NCBI GenBank assembly: GCA_050633525.1
Contig: JBOEGR010000020.1
Span: forward strand, 62,001 to 126,000
From: CANLBN01 sp050633525
GTDB lineage: Bacteria; Pseudomonadota; Gammaproteobacteria; Pseudomonadales; Cellvibrionaceae
Length of the DNA: 64,000 bases
Reading direction: 5' to 3'
The notes beneath the pieces are model-generated. The model searched no databases. It saw only the letters and a list, made by a program, of their open reading frames with translations, and was not told the origin of the DNA. Positions 34,677 to 42,793 of this stretch are shown one piece after another (within the stretch, counting starts at the first letter, position 1; each line of letters opens with the position of its first letter). The position numbers were made by a program, and so were the translations under genes.

Positions 34677-34772
34677 TAAAAGGAGTTTAATCGCTCCCTA
34701 TTCAGGCCTCTAGCATTTGGCTATACCGCCTAAGCACGCAAATGGCACTCTCTTACAATGGCACTTTCTTAA

Positions 34773-35519
34773 ATGGCACCTCGTTATATTGATCAAGCAG
34801 CTCTAGATGCTCGTGAAGACAGCATTCTTGATGGTGCCTTGGATATTATTTCTAAGCAGGGCATCGTGGCCTTAACGATGGATAAGTTAGTTTCCGAGAT
34901 TTCTTATTCAAAAGGTACGCTCTATAACCATTTCTCCTCAAAAGAGGATGTGCTCGCCGGCTTATGCAATCGCAATATGCGCAGCGTGAAAGATTTATTT
35001 TTACGCGCAGCGGCTATCGAAGAAAGTGCGCGCGACAAAATGACTGCGATTGGTTTCGCTTATATGCTCTCTGTTTTGTTATCGCCACAACATTTTGCTT
35101 TGGTCATGAATGCCAAAACAGAATTGTTTGAAAAGGCCTCGCCAAAGCGCAGAGAAGAGCATGACCTACTCGATGAAAAATTATTTAGTGTGATGCACAG
35201 TATTATTCAAGAAGCGATATCAAAAAAAGAACTCGTTTTAAAAGAGGGTGTTGATGCCCAGCAGGTTTCGTTTTCGACTTGGGCAATGGCTTTTGGAACG
35301 ATTGGCTTGCTGCTTAATGGCGAAAAAGCGTGCAGTACTATGACAGGAATGATTTTAGAGGACCGTGTTATTGCGCACAGTAATATTGTAATGGATGGTT
35401 TAGGCTGGCAGGCCTCCGCAAGAGAGCAAAAAGAATTTCTTTGTTGGTTAAAGAGTGACGTCTTTGCTGGTGAAGTTGATGTGCTAGAGCAGCAAGGTAT
35501 TTTTTTGCGCGCTGCCTAG
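34773..35519 (+). CDS. TetR family transcriptional regulator
   Basis: A 248-residue repressor. The N-terminal helix-turn-helix (about residues 14-60) reads ILDGALDIISKQG, then ALTMDKLVSEISYSKGTLYNHFSSKEDV, quoted as its start and recognition helix SKGTLYNHF. The C-terminal ligand domain is not recognisable and its inducer is unknown. Three copies of a TGACG-N3-CGTCA palindrome surround the gene, two upstream of it and one before the MMPL gene. It therefore probably controls itself and the transport operon, and perhaps hemC. Confidence 0.88.
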   Translation: MAPRYIDQAALDAREDSILDGALDIISKQGIVALTMDKLVSEISYSKGTLYNHFSSKEDVLAGLCNRNMRSVKDLFLRAAAIEESARDKMTAIGFAYMLSVLLSPQHFALVMNAKTELFEKASPKRREEHDLLDEKLFSVMHSIIQEAISKKELVLKEGVDAQQVSFSTWAMAFGTIGLLLNGEKACSTMTGMILEDRVIAHSNIVMDGLGWQASAREQKEFLCWLKSDVFAGEVDVLEQQGIFLRAA

Positions 35520-35552
35520 GAGAGGTAAATAGATGGAAGAGGTAAATATAAC

Positions 35553-35576
35553 AATAACGCATTGCGTTATTTTTTT
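35553..35576 (+). terminator. Intrinsic terminator of tetR
   Basis: An 8-bp stem AATAACGC/GCGTTATT with loop ATT is followed by five T. The stem is AT-rich, so termination may be partial. It separates tetR from the operator-controlled MMPL promoter. Confidence 0.65.
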
Positions 35577-35587
35577 GTGTTATTTGG

Positions 35588-35600
35588 TGACGATTCGTCA
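35588..35600. promoter_or_regulatory. Operator 3, upstream of the MMPL transporter gene
   Basis: TGACGATTCGTCA matches the arms of operators 1 and 2. It lies 80 bp before the transporter start, a position suited to repressing its promoter. Confidence 0.72.
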
Positions 35601-35680
35601 ATAAAGTAGAGACCCTTGTACAGAAGATAATTTTTTCAAGCAAAGGTCTCGTTAAAAAAAATCAACGAGGACAGGGGAAC

Positions 35681-38032
35681 ATGAGCACAGCAAAAGAAGC
35701 GTTGTTTGCATTAATGATACGACGGCCATTTTTAGTCATTTTGGTGACTTTGCTAGCCGTAATGGGAGTGGCATATGGTGGTTCAAAGCTGACCTTTAAA
35801 TCGGATTATCGTGTATTTTTTGGTAAAGAAAACCCTCAGTTGACTGCATTTGAAAATATGCAGGCAACCTTTACTAAAAATGATAATGTGGCTTTTATTA
35901 TTGCGCCTAAAGACGGTGTTGTTTTTAAAGAAGAAACATTAGCGGCCATTCATAAACTCACCAATGATGCATGGCAAATTCCCTACACAAGCCGAGTTGA
36001 TTCCGTTACCAATTATCAGCACACCACTGCCGAGGGTGATGACCTGCTCGTAGAAGACTTAGTGCTAGAGCCAGAGTTGCTGCCGAACATTGATATGGAC
36101 AAAATAAAAAATATTGTCCTTAATGAACCTGTTCTCCATAAAAAACTCATTTCAGAAGATGCCTCAGTGACGGTAGTCAATGCAACGGTGCAGTTACCCG
36201 GGATTGACCCCGTAACAGAATTACCTGAAGTGGTTGTTAAAGTCAGAGAAATTCAACAAGAATTGATTGATGCTCATCCCGAACTGGATATTTATTTATC
36301 CGGTATGACTATCATGAACAATACTTTCAGTGAATCTGCATTAAATGATAACGCAACCCTAGTACCGATTATGTTTGGCGTGGTTGCGCTGGCTATGATT
36401 CTTCTCTTAAGAACCATTAGTGGCAGCATTGCAACAATTTTTGTTGTTATGTTTTCAATCTTATCGACCATGGGTTTAGCAGGTTGGTTGGGTTTTTATT
36501 TGACTGGCCCCTCTGCCAGTGCGCCAACTGTAATACTGACCTTGGCAGTAGCGGACTGTATTCATATCTTGACCACCATGCTCTATGAGATGCGGCAAGG
36601 TAAAGAGAAAAAAATTGCCATCCTAGAGAGTTTGCGCGCTAATTTTCAGCCGATCTTATTGACCAGTGTCACGACGGCGATTGGCTTCTTAAGTATGAAC
36701 TTTTCTGATTCGCCGCCTTTTAATGATTTAGGTAATTTAGTGGCAATGGGTGTGATGTTAGCCTTTTTGTTTTCAATTACAGTTTTTCCTGCTTTGCTCA
36801 CAGTATTGCCGGTTAGAGTCAAACTCAAAGTAGAAGATAAAAATGACTTTTTGGATAACATCGCTGAATTTGTTATTACAAAACGAAAAATATTATTGCC
36901 TACCTTTGCGTTCATTATTATTGGCTTGGCCGTGTTTGTTCCGCAAAATGAATTAAATGATAATTTTGTTGAATACTTTGACGAGTCAGTTCCCTTTCGT
37001 CAGTCGACAGATTTTATGCAAGAGCGTATGTCAGGTTTGATGACGCAAGAGATTGAGGTGAATACTAAGGAATCAAGTGGTATTAATAAGCCTGAATACC
37101 TTGGAACCTTAGCCAAGTTTAGTGACTGGTTAAGAGAGCAACCAGAAACAGATAACGTGAGTATATTGTCTGATGTGCTTAGGCGTTTAAATAAAAATAT
37201 GCACGGCGACGACCCTAGTTATTACCGTTTGCCAGAAGATCGAGAATTATCGGCACAATATTTATTGCTTTATGAGTTGTCTTTACCTTATGGCTTGGAT
37301 CTCAATAACCAAATCGACGTAGATAAAGCCGCAAGCCGTATTGTGATTACTACAAAAAATTTAACCAGCACCGAGAATATCGCTTTTGAAAAACGCATGA
37401 AGGTGTGGTTTATCGAAAATGCTGATGACTACACCGTGCATATTGCGAGCCCGACTTTGATGTTTGCTCATATCGGGCAGCGTAATATTCAGTCCATGTT
37501 AATTGGTACAAGTTTAGCCTTAATGTTGATTTCGCTGTTATTGGGTATTGCATTGCGTTCTATCAAATTTGGCGCCATTAGTTTAATACCTAACTTAGTG
37601 CCGGCAGCAATGGGTTTTGGGCTTTGGTACTTTATCGATGGACAAATTGGTTTAGCGCTTTCAGTCGTGACTGGTATGACTTTAGGAATTGTAGTTGATG
37701 ATACGGTTCACTTTTTAAGTAAATATTTGCGTGCAAAACGCGATAAAAATAAAACCACAGAAGAAGCCGTGCGTTATGCCTTTGCTAGTGTTGGCCGTGC
37801 CTTGTGGATTACCACATTGGTACTGATTGCCGGCTTTATGGTTCTGGCTCAATCAAGCTTTAAATTAAATGCCGATATGGGTTTGCTAACAGCGATTACT
37901 ATTGGGATCGCACTCATTATCGATTTCTTGTTCTTGCCGCCTTTATTGATGGCCATCGAAAAAGATATGAAGCAAACACAAACGAATACAGCAGAAACCA
38001 CAAAAGGAGACAATCAACATGCTACCGCTTAA
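35681..38032 (+). CDS. MMPL/RND family inner-membrane permease
   Basis: A 783-residue polytopic protein with the layout of the RND superfamily's MMPL branch: one N-terminal membrane segment, a large periplasmic loop, five more segments, then a second loop and six segments. The first half shows TGPSASAPTVILTLAVADCIH and the second TGMTLGIVVDDTVHFLSKYL, given by their cores VADCIH and VVDDTVHF; these intramembrane Asp residues fit proton coupling. Relatives export lipids or hydrophobic molecules. It is the first gene of a three-gene unit with a LolA-like protein and an outer-membrane barrel. A strong Shine-Dalgarno (AGGGGA) precedes the ATG. Confidence 0.9.
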   Translation: MSTAKEALFALMIRRPFLVILVTLLAVMGVAYGGSKLTFKSDYRVFFGKENPQLTAFENMQATFTKNDNVAFIIAPKDGVVFKEETLAAIHKLTNDAWQIPYTSRVDSVTNYQHTTAEGDDLLVEDLVLEPELLPNIDMDKIKNIVLNEPVLHKKLISEDASVTVVNATVQLPGIDPVTELPEVVVKVREIQQELIDAHPELDIYLSGMTIMNNTFSESALNDNATLVPIMFGVVALAMILLLRTISGSIATIFVVMFSILSTMGLAGWLGFYLTGPSASAPTVILTLAVADCIHILTTMLYEMRQGKEKKIAILESLRANFQPILLTSVTTAIGFLSMNFSDSPPFNDLGNLVAMGVMLAFLFSITVFPALLTVLPVRVKLKVEDKNDFLDNIAEFVITKRKILLPTFAFIIIGLAVFVPQNELNDNFVEYFDESVPFRQSTDFMQERMSGLMTQEIEVNTKESSGINKPEYLGTLAKFSDWLREQPETDNVSILSDVLRRLNKNMHGDDPSYYRLPEDRELSAQYLLLYELSLPYGLDLNNQIDVDKAASRIVITTKNLTSTENIAFEKRMKVWFIENADDYTVHIASPTLMFAHIGQRNIQSMLIGTSLALMLISLLLGIALRSIKFGAISLIPNLVPAAMGFGLWYFIDGQIGLALSVVTGMTLGIVVDDTVHFLSKYLRAKRDKNKTTEEAVRYAFASVGRALWITTLVLIAGFMVLAQSSFKLNADMGLLTAITIGIALIIDFLFLPPLLMAIEKDMKQTQTNTAETTKGDNQHATA

Positions 38033-38096
38033 AACAGTGATGACACTAAAGCCTGTTAGTTTCAATAGCAAAAGCTTCAATATAAAAGGATTGAGT

Positions 38097-38897
38097 ATGA
38101 TGAATAGTAAGAAAATTGGCTTGGCCGTATTGGCGCTGAGTTTATTGGGTGTTAATGCTTCAGCTTCCGCAGCAACAGACGCAGAAGTGAAGGGTTTGGC
38201 AATCGCAACTGAATCGAAGCAGCGCGATATTGGTTGGGGTGATAGCCAAAGTAGTTTAAAAATGGTGTTACGTAATGCGGCTGGCCAAGAGAGTACCCGA
38301 GAAATTCGCGCAAAAACTTTAGAAGTGCAGGGGGATGGTGACAAAAGTTTGAATATTTTTGATCACCCTAGAGACGTCAAAGGCACCGCCTTTCTTAGCT
38401 TTTCTCATCCCGTAGGCGCAGATGATCAATGGCTTTATTTGCCTGCACTAAAGCGAGTCAAGCGTATTGCTTCACGCAATAAGTCGGGTCCATTTATGGG
38501 GTCGGAATTTGCGTACGAAGACTTAGCGTCATTTGAGGTAGAAAAGTATACCTATAAGTTTTTACGTGAAGAAGCGTGTGAAGCTGGCACCTGTTTTGTT
38601 GTTGAGCAGTACCCAGTTGATAAATATTCTGGTTATACCCGCCGCGTTGCTTGGATCGATAAAGAAGAGTACCGCAATTGGAAAACCGAATTCTATGATC
38701 GTCGAGATAGTTTGTTAAAAACGTTGACAGTCACCAGCTATAAACAATACCTCGATAAGTATTGGCGTGCAGAAGGTATGAAAATGGTCAATCATCAAAC
38801 TAAAAAGACTACTGACTTAGTGTGGGAAGAGTACCAATTTCAAACCGGATTGAGCGACAGTGATTTTAATAAAAATACACTTAAGCGCGCTAAATAA
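38097..38897 (+). CDS. LolA-like outer-membrane lipoprotein-sorting family protein, periplasmic
   Basis: From the ATG at 38097 the product is 266 residues, with a signal peptide (MMNSKKIGLAVLALSLLG, cleavage near ASA-AT) after AAAAGGA. An in-frame ATG at 38019 also has a good site and overlaps the permease stop, but puts 26 hydrophilic residues before the signal peptide. The mature part has the half-barrel signature of LolA-like proteins that partner MMPL pumps: FLSFSHPVGADDQWLYLPA, core DDQWLYLPALKRVKRI, then KSGPFMGSEFAYEDL. It is inferred to carry a lipid across the periplasm. Confidence 0.85.
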   Translation: MMNSKKIGLAVLALSLLGVNASASAATDAEVKGLAIATESKQRDIGWGDSQSSLKMVLRNAAGQESTREIRAKTLEVQGDGDKSLNIFDHPRDVKGTAFLSFSHPVGADDQWLYLPALKRVKRIASRNKSGPFMGSEFAYEDLASFEVEKYTYKFLREEACEAGTCFVVEQYPVDKYSGYTRRVAWIDKEEYRNWKTEFYDRRDSLLKTLTVTSYKQYLDKYWRAEGMKMVNHQTKKTTDLVWEEYQFQTGLSDSDFNKNTLKRAK

Positions 38898-38905
38898 AGA
38901 TTGAT

Positions 38906-40114
38906 ATGAAAAAAGTACGTTCACCCTTATTAGCGCTATTATTTGCGTCGGCACCGACTCTCTGTTTCAGCCCCTTGCTTTATGCAGTAGAAATATCGGG
39001 TAAGTTAGATTTTGAGGCAACAGTCTATGCTGACGAAGGGCAGTTTGAAGGGCAAGATTACCGCAGCAATATTTCAGTTGCCGCCGAGCCCGAGTTCTAT
39101 TGGGAGTTGGGTTCGGGTGATGATAGCGTTACCTTTAAACCTTTTGTCCGTGTTGATGAGCGTGATGAAGAACGCACCCATGGCGATATTCGTGAACTCT
39201 CTTGGTTGCATGTGAATGGTAACTGGGAGTTTCATACGGGTATTCGTAAAGTGTTTTGGGGCGTTACCGAATTCAACCACCTAGTCGATGTTATTAATCA
39301 AACCGATGCTGTGGACTCTTTTGATGGCGAAGAAAAATTAGGCCAGCCAATGCTAAGCGTCTCTCGTGTGACGGATAGCGGCATTATTGATTTCTTTGTG
39401 TTGGCAGGTTTTCGAGAGCGTACCTTTGCTGGCGAAGATGGCCGCTTACGCAGTGGGCTTGTCGTCGATACGGATAATGCGACTTATGAATCCGATAAAG
39501 AAGAGAAGCATATCGACTTTGCTTTGCGTTGGTCTCACTCCTTAGGTTTATTTGATATCGGAACTTATTGGTTCGAAGGCACGGATCGTGAACCATTACT
39601 ACAAGTATCACTAGTGGATGGTAACCCCGTTTTAAGACCTTATTATCAGCAGGTGTCGCAATTCGGTATTGACGTACAAGCGACGATTGATAGTTGGTTA
39701 TTTAAATTAGAGGCTCTCTATAAAGACAGCGACCTTGATGAATACGCAGCGACCCAAGCGGGTTTTGAATATACTTTATACGGCTTGAATCAATCGGCTA
39801 CTGACGTAGGTTTATTGCTAGAATACGGGTGGGATGAGCGCGGACAAGAAGCGAATGCTATTGCGCAAAATGATATTTATGCAGGTGCGCGTTTAACCTT
39901 AAACGACAGCAATGATACAGCCGTCTTAGTGGGCTTGAGTTACGATGCGGACTATTACACAAAGAGCTTTTTAATCGAAGCCTCCCGCCGTATAAATGAT
40001 AACTGGACAGTGGCGTTAGAGGGCCTGCTATTTGATGCAAAAAACAGTAGTGACCCCGCCAGTGCTGTTGATAAAGATGACCGCTTACAGCTCACGCTAG
40101 AACGGTATTTTTAA
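38906..40114 (+). CDS. Predicted outer-membrane beta-barrel protein of the MMPL operon
   Basis: A 402-residue protein with a signal peptide (cleavage near LLYA-VEI) and alternating strands with aromatic girdles, ending in Phe (LTLERYF), as in barrel proteins. Strand-like segments run through the whole length (for example WEFHTGIRKVFWG, HIDFALRWSHSLG). No named porin family was recognised with confidence; it resembles DUF1302-type barrels found beside MMPL and LolA-like genes. It starts 8 bp after the LolA-like gene. Likely the outer-membrane end of the transport route; inference. Confidence 0.8.
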   Translation: MKKVRSPLLALLFASAPTLCFSPLLYAVEISGKLDFEATVYADEGQFEGQDYRSNISVAAEPEFYWELGSGDDSVTFKPFVRVDERDEERTHGDIRELSWLHVNGNWEFHTGIRKVFWGVTEFNHLVDVINQTDAVDSFDGEEKLGQPMLSVSRVTDSGIIDFFVLAGFRERTFAGEDGRLRSGLVVDTDNATYESDKEEKHIDFALRWSHSLGLFDIGTYWFEGTDREPLLQVSLVDGNPVLRPYYQQVSQFGIDVQATIDSWLFKLEALYKDSDLDEYAATQAGFEYTLYGLNQSATDVGLLLEYGWDERGQEANAIAQNDIYAGARLTLNDSNDTAVLVGLSYDADYYTKSFLIEASRRINDNWTVALEGLLFDAKNSSDPASAVDKDDRLQLTLERYF

Positions 40115-40139
40115 TCCTTCTATAAAATATCTCAAAATA

Positions 40140-40475
40140 CTATTGGGCCAAAGCCAGTAGTGTTTCTATCGGGTGAGGCTCGGTGGGCCTCACAACCCTT
40201 TCCATTTCTTGTCCCGATTTTAATAGAATAAGAGTAGGCCATAGACGTACACCGAAGTGACGCCCTAAACGTTTGCCCTTGCCATCAAAGATTTTAATAT
40301 GGGGCATCTCCGTTTGAGATAAAACTTTTTCTATAGCCGGCGCGGCGGCCCGACAGTGCCCGCACCATGGTGCGCCAAATTCAAGAACAGCATAACCGTC
40401 TAGATCTTTTATGTCCTCAAGGTTTGGGGCGTCTTCGTAGTAAGTGGGATTGAAACCAGTGGTAAGTGCTTTCAT
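40140..40475 (-). CDS. Thioredoxin-like protein with CGHC active site
   Basis: A 111-residue protein with a thioredoxin fold. The active-site segment is FGAPWCGHCRAAAP; CGHC is the PDI-type dipeptide, rather than CGPC of classic thioredoxin. The cis-Pro loop is RLWPTLILL. There is no signal peptide, so it is probably cytoplasmic. The start overlaps the end of the next gene upstream by 4 bp, so the two are cotranscribed. Its targets are unknown. Confidence 0.88.
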   Translation of the reverse strand: MKALTTGFNPTYYEDAPNLEDIKDLDGYAVLEFGAPWCGHCRAAAPAIEKVLSQTEMPHIKIFDGKGKRLGRHFGVRLWPTLILLKSGQEMERVVRPTEPHPIETLLALAQ

Positions 40476-40807
40476 ATTTGTGCGACAACAAGGCTAACGA
40501 TATGGAGTGCGATATAAGTAATCACAGTCGAAATTAAAGCGATCAACACGCTGACAATATAACTTGCTCTAAGGATAAGTTTGTAAGCTAAGCCTGCTAC
40601 TAAGAAACTATAAGCGTAACCCAGCACTTCATTACTCATTGCTCCAGGAAGAAAGGGAACAATAATACTGGAAAATAGTGTTGCCACTAATATAGCAATA
40701 ATACAATCCAGAAGATCCGCCTTCTCGGCACCCAGTTTTCTTGCCGTAAACATGACCGGAAAAATACAAAAAATGACTACAAATAAGCCGGCGATAATAA
40801 TTCCCAT
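40472..40807 (-). CDS. Small integral membrane protein of unknown function
   Basis: A 111-residue, strongly hydrophobic protein with four predicted membrane segments (about residues 3-20, 33-55, 60-78 and 84-108). No family was recognised. It is overlapped 4 bp by the thioredoxin-like gene, hinting at a membrane-linked redox pair, though nothing shows this directly. Confidence 0.65.
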   Translation of the reverse strand: MGIIIAGLFVVIFCIFPVMFTARKLGAEKADLLDCIIAILVATLFSSIIVPFLPGAMSNEVLGYAYSFLVAGLAYKLILRASYIVSVLIALISTVITYIALHIVSLVVAQI

Positions 40808-40849
40808 TAAAAATCCTATATTTTAATTAACATTCAAGTGAAGAGTCAT

Positions 40850-41218
40850 TCAACTTTGTAATTCAGGGCATGCCTTTACTTTTTCAGGCGCCATTTTTGA
40901 TAGCTGGTTAATAAACTGATCAGCTATTTTTTCAGCTTCTGATTTATTATTAATGCCGGGTACTAATGTGACGATTCTGTCGTAAGCTGTATTTTGTTGC
41001 CCCAAAAACTCCGAACTTTTTCCAATGATCAATAAAGCCGGAACGACAACTTCTACATTTTCTCCACCGTATTCTACGGCCAATTCAGCGTTTTGCTTTG
41101 CGCTATAAAAATCACAGTTAATAAAGGCTTGTGTGGCTAATTCTTTTTCTTCTTTCCCTGATTTATTACTACAAGCAATTAGAGAGGATAATAACATTAC
41201 ATAAATTATAATTTTCAA
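40850..41218 (-). CDS. Small lipoprotein of unknown function
   Basis: A 122-residue protein with lipobox (SLIAC) after a short signal peptide. The remainder is helical, with two Cys (NCDFYSAKQNAELA and a late KACPEL) and a TPR-like pattern. It is the first gene of the minus-strand trio with the membrane and thioredoxin-like genes. No attC lies around it, so it is treated as chromosomal, not as a cassette. Confidence 0.65.
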   Translation of the reverse strand: MKIIIYVMLLSSLIACSNKSGKEEKELATQAFINCDFYSAKQNAELAVEYGGENVEVVVPALLIIGKSSEFLGQQNTAYDRIVTLVPGINNKSEAEKIADQFINQLSKMAPEKVKACPELQS

Positions 41219-41484
41219 TGTACGTCCTTGGTTTTGTTAAATGGGTAATATTTTAGGGGTTCTATAGTTTGATAATAACAATCAATGAGTGCGGGTGCTA
41301 TATAAGGTTTATGTAAGAATAAAGGTGTAGTAGTGAATTATTTGTGAATGATGTTAATTAGCTCAAAAAACGGCCAATAAAAATCATCCTGACCCGATCG
41401 GTTAACTCAAGCCGTATTCTATACGCTAATCAGTCCTAGTAAGCGTATTACACTAAAAAGGGTACAGATTGCTGAAATCCAAAA
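41219..41484. other. AT-rich spacer at the distal end of the integron array
   Basis: No ORF with coding character, terminator or promoter stands out. It lies between the last recognisable cassette end and the lipoprotein gene, and may contain decayed cassette sequence. Confidence 0.4.
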
Positions 41485-41646
41485 CCATAACGTTTACTAT
41501 TGCCATGTAAAGAGCGGACAAGTTTGCTCAATAATTGTGAGCTGTGTCACGTTAAGTGGTGTTTAAAGAGATGACGGTGTAATAAAGTCATTAACTGAAA
41601 ACTCTTATCTGAACCTAATTATAAGTGTGATTTAACTTGTTAAATG
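41485..41646 (-). other. Tentative terminal attC site (cassette 6)
   Basis: On the minus strand the R'' end CATTTAAC followed by AAG (41646-41636) is clear and resembles the other five sites. It matches the 5' boundary of cassette 6 (GTTAAACG) at six of eight bases. The R' end is less certain: the best candidate is TAGTAAACGTTATGG at 41498-41485, like the TAGTAAGGCGTTA end of attC5. That gives an unusually long site of about 160 bp. Confidence 0.45.
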
Positions 41647-42149
41647 ATTTCCTCATTTTTAATTATCGGTTTTAAATCTTTATAGTCAGAACGATAGTAT
41701 AAATAAATTACTACAAATACTGTCGCAATAAAAAAATAGAGTGACTCTTTTGGAAATTGCCAATATGAGCTAGCAAAACCAAACAGTCCGCCCAGAACAA
41801 TAAAAAACAAAAACCGAGTAAAAATTGAGATTTTTTTGGATTTAGACCGCAGTTTAGGAAATATTAGTTTTTGTCGCTTATATTCTTTTCCATTCTTACT
41901 TAGTGTACATACAAATGGCCCCTTAAATATATTCTCTACTCTCATGTTTGTTGAGTATTCATTATAGCCTATGCTGAATTTATTAGTGGAGTCAGTAGAC
42001 AAGTTTCTTTGAGAAGAAACAAGCTCTCCGTTTATATACACTCTTTCTAAGCCTGTAAGTGCACTAAACCAAGCTTGAATATCCTTTCCCTCATCTTTGA
42101 AGGAAAATGTATATCCTTTTATTAGACTAAATGCTTGTTTTTTTCCCAT
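41640..42149 (-). CDS. Integron cassette 6: membrane protein of unknown function
   Basis: A 169-residue protein. The first 100 residues are soluble and strand-rich (TFSFKDEGKDIQAWFSAL, FVCTLSKNGKEYKRQ). Two membrane segments follow at about residues 108-125 and 131-150. The stop codon lies inside the R'' end of the following attC, as is common for cassette genes. It is more AT-rich than the chromosomal neighbours. No family was recognised. Confidence 0.68.
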   Translation of the reverse strand: MGKKQAFSLIKGYTFSFKDEGKDIQAWFSALTGLERVYINGELVSSQRNLSTDSTNKFSIGYNEYSTNMRVENIFKGPFVCTLSKNGKEYKRQKLIFPKLRSKSKKISIFTRFLFFIVLGGLFGFASSYWQFPKESLYFFIATVFVVIYLYYRSDYKDLKPIIKNEEII

Positions 42150-42158
42150 AAATGTTTA

Positions 42159-42260
42159 CCGTTTAACGCCTTACTAAGGGGCGCATGAAGCAATGCGTAG
42201 TGCGTCCCACGGAAATCACATGTTTTTGTGACCAGAGTAAACTGAGCAATTTGTTATAAA
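42159..42260 (-). other. attC site of cassette 5
   Basis: On the minus strand it runs from R'' TTTATAAC (42260-42253) to R' with AAGGC and GTTAAAC (GTTRRRY, perfect). About 102 bp. The interior has partial dyad symmetry (TGCGCCCC side and GGGACGCA side). R'' is complementary to the expected 5' boundary of cassette 5. Confidence 0.85.
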
Positions 42261-42264
42261 TTGA

Positions 42265-42588
42265 TTACTTAATTTGTGCAATAGCCAACTTAACATAGCC
42301 AAATACCTTAGCAAGCTCTTTTTTATTTTTGTATCGTAATTCTATCCAAGGTGAAGCTTTAGACCTTTTAGGATGATTAATAGAGTCACTTGGATGAAGA
42401 ACACCTTCATTGACTATGACTTGTTTGGTTAGTCGTAGATCAAGTTCATTATCATTATGAAAATGAGCAAACTCTTTATTTTTATACACAAATGAAGAAA
42501 ATTCACCATCCTTACCTTCATACGTTTGGATAGTAACATCGGACAAATCTAATATTTTTTTCTCTAACTCTTTTTTCAAAATACTCAT
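42265..42588 (-). CDS. Integron cassette 5: DUF5519/luciferase-like domain protein
   Basis: A 107-residue protein. FAHFHNDNELDLRLTKQ, then GVLHPSDSINHP and SPWIELRYKNKKEL, match the short DUF5519 family (sometimes named luciferase domain), whose function is unknown. No light-producing activity is implied. There is no signal peptide or membrane segment. It lies 4 bp before its attC. Confidence 0.75.
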   Translation of the reverse strand: MSILKKELEKKILDLSDVTIQTYEGKDGEFSSFVYKNKEFAHFHNDNELDLRLTKQVIVNEGVLHPSDSINHPKRSKASPWIELRYKNKKELAKVFGYVKLAIAQIK

Positions 42589-42610
42589 AAGTATTTCACG
42601 AGTGATTTAT

Positions 42611-42696
42611 GACCCTTTTACTTTCAATCGAGTCTGACCCTTTTGCTTCATTACTTTCAATCGAGTCTGACCCTTTTGCTTCACCCTTTTGCTTTC
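42611..42696. repeat. GGGTCAGA-type tandem repeat array replacing the R' end of an attC site
   Basis: Four head-to-tail units begin GACCCTTTT or ACCCTTTTGCTT: 42611-42635, 42636-42668, 42669-42682 and 42683-42696. The two longer units share CTTTCAATCGAGTCT. Read on the minus strand the core is AAAAGGGTCAGACTCGATT, sharing GGGTCAGA with the dyads at 2535 and 11527. The array lies exactly where attC4 should end with AAGGCGTTA. Confidence 0.82.
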
Positions 42697-42792
42697 TGTA
42701 ATGGGCCGGAGTGTAGTTGGTTATTTTTTGTGGTAACTACCACAAAAAAGCGCCAACGGAACGGAGGTCCCTATTGACAGCCTTGTTATTGG
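42697..42792 (-). other. Truncated attC site of cassette 4
   Basis: On the minus strand R'' CCAATAAC followed by AAGG (42792-42781) is intact and is the exact complement of cassette 4's 5' boundary GTTATTGG. The far side reaches GGCCCATTACA (42707-42697), identical to attC2, then breaks off into the GGGTCAGA repeats instead of AAGGCGTTA. A hairpin with TGTGGTAGTTACCACA lies in the middle. Confidence 0.82.
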
Positions 42793-42793
42793 T

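Noticed and set aside
38019..38096. Longer start for the LolA-like protein at 38019
   Set aside because: It has a good ribosome-binding site but would place 26 polar residues before the signal peptide; kept only as an alternative.
40140..41218. Counting the thioredoxin-like, membrane and lipoprotein genes as further integron cassettes
   Set aside because: No attC-like site separates them, two overlap by 4 bp, and cassettes normally carry one gene each.
42609..42696. CRISPR array at the repeated GACCCTTTT units
   Set aside because: Units are of different lengths, there are no unique spacers between identical repeats, and no cas genes are present.
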